Part shown: in pieces, positions 60,632 through 63,952 of the stretch | Numbering within the stretch: the stretch's first letter is position 1 | Layout of the letters: each line of letters opens with the position of its first letter | Source: an uncultured Candidatus Actinomarina sp. | GTDB taxonomy: Bacteria; Actinomycetota; Acidimicrobiia; Actinomarinales; Actinomarinaceae | Reading direction: 5' to 3' | NCBI GenBank assembly: GCA_902571385.1 | Contig: CACGBK010000007.1 | Span: 1 to 63,952 of the forward strand | DNA: 63,952 nucleotides | Notes under the pieces: model-generated | Told to the model about the DNA's origin: nothing | Database searches by the model: none | The model's input: only the letters and a program-made list of their open reading frames with translations | Program-made: the position numbers and the translations under genes

Positions 60632-61335
60632 CTTTTTATTATCTCAATTATTTTTTCTTTTGAGGAATTTAAACAAAAATGATTTTCTTTAGGAAGGATT
60701 GTTAAATCAGAATCGGGAATCAGACTATCAGCAATTTTTCCATTTTCAAGTGGGGCAACCAAGTCATGCTCTCCATACACAAGTTGTACATTTGTATTTA
60801 TTTTTGGAAGAATCTCAGACATATTATGATTCACAGCCTTAACTAGAGTATCTCTCAAATCCTTATTGGCATTTTTATAATCGTCAGAGCCATAATTTTT
60901 TTTAATCTTTTCCATTCTTTGATCACTAATAATGTTTAATTTATTCAAAAATTTAAATAAATTAAACAATGAAAAAGGGTTTGATTGAAGAGGAGACCTT
61001 ATAAGTGGAGATCCAATTACAACTATTTTTTTATAATTTTTTAATTGAGATAAATGTACTGCGATCACACCACCAAATGAGTGACCAACAATTACTTCTA
61101 CAGAATCTGGAATTAATTCAACTAAATATTCTGCATAAAACTCAGGAGATCCGCTTCGCTCAAATGGAACAGATTTTCCAAATCCTGGAATGTCAATAGC
61201 AATACACTCAAATTCTTTTGAAATATTTTTCCAGTCATTACTTTCTCCGCCCCAACCGTGTAGAAAACAAATGTTTGGATTCTCTGAATTAACTTGAGCA
61301 TAAGTTAAATCATCAGAAAGAACTTTAGCAATCAT
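60628..61335 (-). CDS. Alpha/beta-hydrolase-fold protein
   Basis: A 235-residue hydrolase with the oxyanion-hole motif HGWGGESNDW, nucleophile Ser in V-G-H-S-F-G-G, Asp in Y-G-E-H-D-L-V-A-P, and His in ENHFCLNSS near the end. It resembles BioH and other small carboxylesterases. The substrate is unknown. It overlaps the MurF-like gene by 4 bases and its start overlaps the upstream membrane protein stop by one base, so it is in a cell-wall operon, but that does not define its role. Confidence 0.82.
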   Translation of the reverse strand: MIAKVLSDDLTYAQVNSENPNICFLHGWGGESNDWKNISKEFECIAIDIPGFGKSVPFERSGSPEFYAEYLVELIPDSVEVIVGHSFGGVIAVHLSQLKNYKKIVVIGSPLIRSPLQSNPFSLFNLFKFLNKLNIISDQRMEKIKKNYGSDDYKNANKDLRDTLVKAVNHNMSEILPKINTNVQLVYGEHDLVAPLENGKIADSLIPDSDLTILPKENHFCLNSSKEKIIEIIKR

Positions 61336-61706
61336 TAGTTTAAGTATTCTCCAATTGTATTTATTGTTCTAATTTCAAGACCCATGAGATACAGCAAAGC
61401 AATACCCCAATAAAGATAATACTTCTCATTCATTTGTAATCTGTAGACATACAAAAATGTCAGTGTGAAAAGTACTACAACCGCATAAAATAAATAAAAA
61501 GAACCAATATTCTCATTCAATGTATATGTATAAGAAACAAGCAACGATTGAATTATTAATGAACTTACTGAAATAAAAATTAAAATATTTCCTATTTTTT
61601 TGCTTTGGTAGTTTGTTAAGAAATTCATTGACAACATAACTATCCCACTTGTTCCACAAATTGTAGCACTTAACGTTCCTATAAAATTTAAGGTGCTTGT
61701 ATCCAT
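61335..61706 (-). CDS. Small polytopic membrane protein, unknown function
   Basis: A 123-residue protein with about four membrane segments (roughly 9-27, 37-56, 69-86, 97-116). It has no recognised motif, and I do not recognise the family. It is the first gene of a minus-strand group with the hydrolase, MurF-like, ddl and HAD genes, with which it shares a one-base overlap. The gene upstream of it is divergent gabT, so the promoter of this group probably lies at 61707-61730. Confidence 0.7.
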   Translation of the reverse strand: MDTSTLNFIGTLSATICGTSGIVMLSMNFLTNYQSKKIGNILIFISVSSLIIQSLLVSYTYTLNENIGSFYLFYAVVVLFTLTFLYVYRLQMNEKYYLYWGIALLYLMGLEIRTINTIGEYLN

Positions 61707-61730
61707 TAAATCATTTTAATAGGTATTAAA

Positions 61731-63035
61731 TTGAGTATTTATCCTATTTCAGTTACAGTAAAATCTATGTCTGGACAAAACATGACAACAATCAAAAGAA
61801 ATGTCCCTGCTGCATGGTATCCAACTATGGATTCCTTCATAGCAAAAGGAAAAAATGCTGAAATATGGGACAAAAATAAAAATCGTTATCTAGATTTTGT
61901 TGGAGGATACGCTGTTTTAAATACCGGACATTTAAATCCACGAGTTGTTCAAAGAGTAAAAAAGCAATTAAACGATTATTCTCATTCTTGTTTTGCTTTT
62001 GCGCCTCACGAAAATGCTGTTGAGTTGTGTGAAGAAATTAATAAAAGATATCCAATTAAAAAGAAAACTAAAACTTTTCTTGTGAATAGTGGTGCTGAGG
62101 CGGTTGAAAATGCAATCAAGATCGCTAGATATGCAACTGGTAAAGAAAAGATAATTGCATTTAAAGGAGGTTTTCATGGAAGAACTTATCTTGCTATGGG
62201 GCTAACAGGTAAGGAAAAACCATACAAAGAAGGTTTTGGTCCATTTCCTAAATTTATAACACATGTTGATTATCCGTATCATTACAGAGACATATCGGAC
62301 CAAAAAGTACTTAAGCAAATTGAAAATACCTTATTAAAAAAAATCGATCCAGAAAATGTTGCAGCTATTGTTATTGAAATCCAACTTGGCGAAGGTGGCT
62401 ATATTCCTGCAACTGAAAATTTTCTAAAACAGCTCAAAAAGCTTGCAAAACAACATAATATTTTATTAATTTTTGATGAAGTTCAAACAGGGTTTGGGCG
62501 AACTGGAGAAATGTTTGGTGCAGACAAAATCAATGTTGAACCGGATATGGTCACACTAGCAAAAGGTATTGGTGGAGGATTCCCACTTGCTGCAGTCGTT
62601 GGCAAAGCTGAAATAATGGATTCAGTTCATGATGCTGGGATAGGTAGTACATTTGGAGCGTCCCCTATTTCTTGTGCAGCTGCTCTAGGTGTTCTAGATG
62701 TATTTGATAAAGATAGTCTTCTAGAAAAAGTGAATAAGCAAACAAAAATTATGGATAAATCTTTAGGAAACATAAAAGACAATTTTGATTTTGTTGGAGA
62801 TGTAAGAGGTTATGGAATTATGAAAGGTGTTGAGATTGTAGAAAGTAAAGATAATAAAATACCTTCTAAGGATTTAGCTATGAGAATAATCAATAACTCA
62901 AAAAAGAATGGATTACTTTTAGTAAATTGTGGCAAAGAAGGAAATGTTATAAGATTTATGGGACCACTAACTACACCTCTTGTACAAATCAGAGAGGCTA
63001 TGGAGATGTTTAATCAGGCGTTGGAGAAAGTTTAA
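61731..63035 (+). CDS. Class III aminotransferase, 4-aminobutyrate aminotransferase-like
   Basis: A 434-residue PLP enzyme. It has V-N-S-G-A-E-A-V-E-N-A-I-K, F-K-G-G-F-H-G-R-T (phosphate-binding), IFDEVQTGFGRTG and VTLAKGIGGGFPLAAV with the PLP-lysine Lys-Gly-Ile. The sequence resembles GabT (4-aminobutyrate:2-oxoglutarate), but acetylornithine or other omega-aminotransferase activity cannot be excluded. TTG at 61731 is the first start; ATG codons at 61767 and 61782 are alternatives, the last with GGA upstream. Its stop overlaps the stop of convergent ino1. Confidence 0.85.
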   Translation: MSIYPISVTVKSMSGQNMTTIKRNVPAAWYPTMDSFIAKGKNAEIWDKNKNRYLDFVGGYAVLNTGHLNPRVVQRVKKQLNDYSHSCFAFAPHENAVELCEEINKRYPIKKKTKTFLVNSGAEAVENAIKIARYATGKEKIIAFKGGFHGRTYLAMGLTGKEKPYKEGFGPFPKFITHVDYPYHYRDISDQKVLKQIENTLLKKIDPENVAAIVIEIQLGEGGYIPATENFLKQLKKLAKQHNILLIFDEVQTGFGRTGEMFGADKINVEPDMVTLAKGIGGGFPLAAVVGKAEIMDSVHDAGIGSTFGASPISCAAALGVLDVFDKDSLLEKVNKQTKIMDKSLGNIKDNFDFVGDVRGYGIMKGVEIVESKDNKIPSKDLAMRIINNSKKNGLLLVNCGKEGNVIRFMGPLTTPLVQIREAMEMFNQALEKV

Positions 63036-63952
63036 TCGCTTTCTTGGTGAGTTAGTTCGTGTAATTTATTTAAGGTATCAGAATCTTTAGCAGCTTTAGC
63101 CGGTGCTTTCATTAACCATGCTGATACCAAATCCAAAGATTCCAAGTCACCAGAATCTTTAAAAAATTTCATATATCTAACTGCATCAATGACAACACCA
63201 GCACTGTTTGGGGAATCCCAGACTTCAAGTTGTACTTCAATGTTCAAGGGAACACCACCAAAAGATTCTCCTTCTAAGCGTATAAACGCTTTTTTTCTAT
63301 CCTCGAGCCATTCGACATAGTCTGATGGTCCAATTCTTACATTCTTTGGCTCCATCCCTTTTCCTTTATTTGCAACTGACGTCACTGATGATGTTTTACT
63401 TGTTCTTTTTGTTTCAAGTCGATCTTCCTCAAGCATATTTAGGAAATCCATATTTCCACCAACATTAAGTTGATAAGATCTTTTTAAATCCACTCCTCTA
63501 TCAGAAAATAATTGGGCAAGAACTCTATGAACTATGGTTGCTCCAACTTGGCTCTTTATATCATCACCTATGAGAGGTACATTATTATCCTTGAATTTTT
63601 TGTACCATGATTTATCTCTTGCAATAAAAACAGGTATACAGTTAATAAAACCAACTTTTGCTTCTATTGCACAATCCGCGTAGAACTTAACTGCTTCATC
63701 TGAACCAACTGGAAGTAAGTTTACAAGAATCTCTGCACCTGATTCTTGTAATTCTTTAACAACATCTTCAGAGTCTTCAGTGGGATCAATTATATCTTCT
63801 ACAAATTTACCAATACCATCTAAAACTTTACCTGGCTTGACTTCAACTCCAAGGTTTGGAACATCTGAAAATTTAGTTGTATTGTTTGGTGATTCAAATA
63901 TTGCTTCTGAGAGATCTTTCCCAACTTTCGTTTTATTAATATCGAATGCACT
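63032..63952 (-). CDS. ino1: Inositol-3-phosphate synthase (partial, 5' end beyond window)
   Basis: The C-terminal 306 residues of a myo-inositol-1-phosphate synthase of the actinobacterial type, still open at the right edge. Visible blocks are S-A-F-D-I-N-K-T-K-V-G-K-D-L-S-E-A-I-F, LVNLLPVGSDEA, GDDIKSQVGATI with the catalytic Lys, LNVGGNMDFLNML, I-G-P-S-D-Y-V-E-W-L and L-E-V-W-D-S-P-N-S-A-G-V. It makes inositol-phosphate from glucose-6-phosphate for phosphatidylinositol and mycothiol-type compounds. The apparent start at 63493 (GTG) is internal, since the frame continues with family sequence to the edge. Confidence 0.94.
   Translation of the reverse strand, partial: SAFDINKTKVGKDLSEAIFESPNNTTKFSDVPNLGVEVKPGKVLDGIGKFVEDIIDPTEDSEDVVKELQESGAEILVNLLPVGSDEAVKFYADCAIEAKVGFINCIPVFIARDKSWYKKFKDNNVPLIGDDIKSQVGATIVHRVLAQLFSDRGVDLKRSYQLNVGGNMDFLNMLEEDRLETKRTSKTSSVTSVANKGKGMEPKNVRIGPSDYVEWLEDRKKAFIRLEGESFGGVPLNIEVQLEVWDSPNSAGVVIDAVRYMKFFKDSGDLESLDLVSAWLMKAPAKAAKDSDTLNKLHELTHQESD

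Noticed and set aside
63032-63493. A separate 153-residue gene at the right end
   Set aside because: The frame continues upstream to the edge without a stop and encodes the rest of inositol-3-phosphate synthase, so the GTG at 63493 is an internal codon.
1-63952. tRNA, rRNA, transposon or prophage genes
   Set aside because: No cloverleaf-like segments, transposase motifs or phage structural genes were seen; the xerC-type recombinase is in a housekeeping position.

Overview
The window looks like a compact stretch of chromosome from a streamlined, AT-rich actinobacterium, probably a marine low-GC lineage such as Candidatus Actinomarinales or another small acidimicrobial group. This placement is inferred. 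The signs are coenzyme F420 genes (cofG, cofH, an LLM-type oxidoreductase, a Ddn-type reductase), an actinobacterial-type inositol-3-phosphate synthase, and a SepIVA/DivIVA-like gene between coaD and the YceD-rpmF-plsX-rnc genes, as in mycobacteria. Gaps are tiny, many genes overlap by 1 to 20 bases, convergent genes often touch or share stop codons, and no gap exceeds 300 bases. I see no tRNA, rRNA, insertion sequence, prophage or CRISPR array.

Layout. 1-137 is the 3' end of a LexA-type repressor. 138-12025 is accessory metabolism: an MBL hydrolase with split DUF1254/DUF1214 partners, a haloalkane-dehalogenase-like hydrolase, a methyltransferase, an SBF-family transporter, a frameshifted arylsulfotransferase-like gene, a thioredoxin-fold protein, and a three-gene redox unit (CCAEP-tail radical SAM protein, split-barrel flavoprotein, F420-type LLM oxidoreductase), then 5-FCL, PlsC and DUF5698. 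12026-29627 is a long minus-strand core block: xerC-rpsB-tsf-pyrH-frr-cdsA-rseP-ispG-proS, a terminator, then rimP-nusA-infB-rbfA-nrnA-truB-ribF-rpsO-pnp. dxr is absent from its common place between cdsA and rseP. 29611-32260 holds an amino-acid ABC permease and binding protein without an ATPase, a PaaG-like enoyl-CoA hydratase and a possible 35-residue membrane peptide. 32226-41682 holds the common rpsP-khpA-rimM-trmD-rplS-lepB-rnhB group, split by cofH-cofG (minus) and a plus-strand cluster of a GAPDH-like pseudoenzyme, GAPDH, RidA and a class I glutamine amidotransferase. 41791-46507 is nucleoside salvage (upp, deoB, punA, cdd) with etfBA. 46507-55166 is smc-rnc-plsX-rpmF-yceD-sepIVA-coaD-rsmD-recG. 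55258-57333 is rpmB, a cold-shock-like protein, an apparently permuted photolyase and a Ddn-type reductase. 57387-61706 is ddl, a membrane-anchored MurF-like ligase and neighbours. 61731-63952 is a GabT-like aminotransferase and the partial ino1.

The most unusual items are: a GAPDH paralog with Asn in place of the catalytic Cys, fused by overlap to the active gapA; three successive gene junctions in that cluster with the same 8-base overlap NTGAATAA; a photolyase-like protein with its FAD domain ahead of its alpha/beta domain; an 882-residue SMC with at most a remnant hinge; a CofH with about 240 extra N-terminal residues; a cytidine deaminase lacking one zinc-ligand Cys; and a radical SAM protein ending in the CCAEP motif next to two flavin/deazaflavin enzymes. 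RNA-level signals include a long hairpin between rpsO and pnp (the place of the E. coli RNase III site), a structured rpsB leader and an intrinsic terminator after proS.
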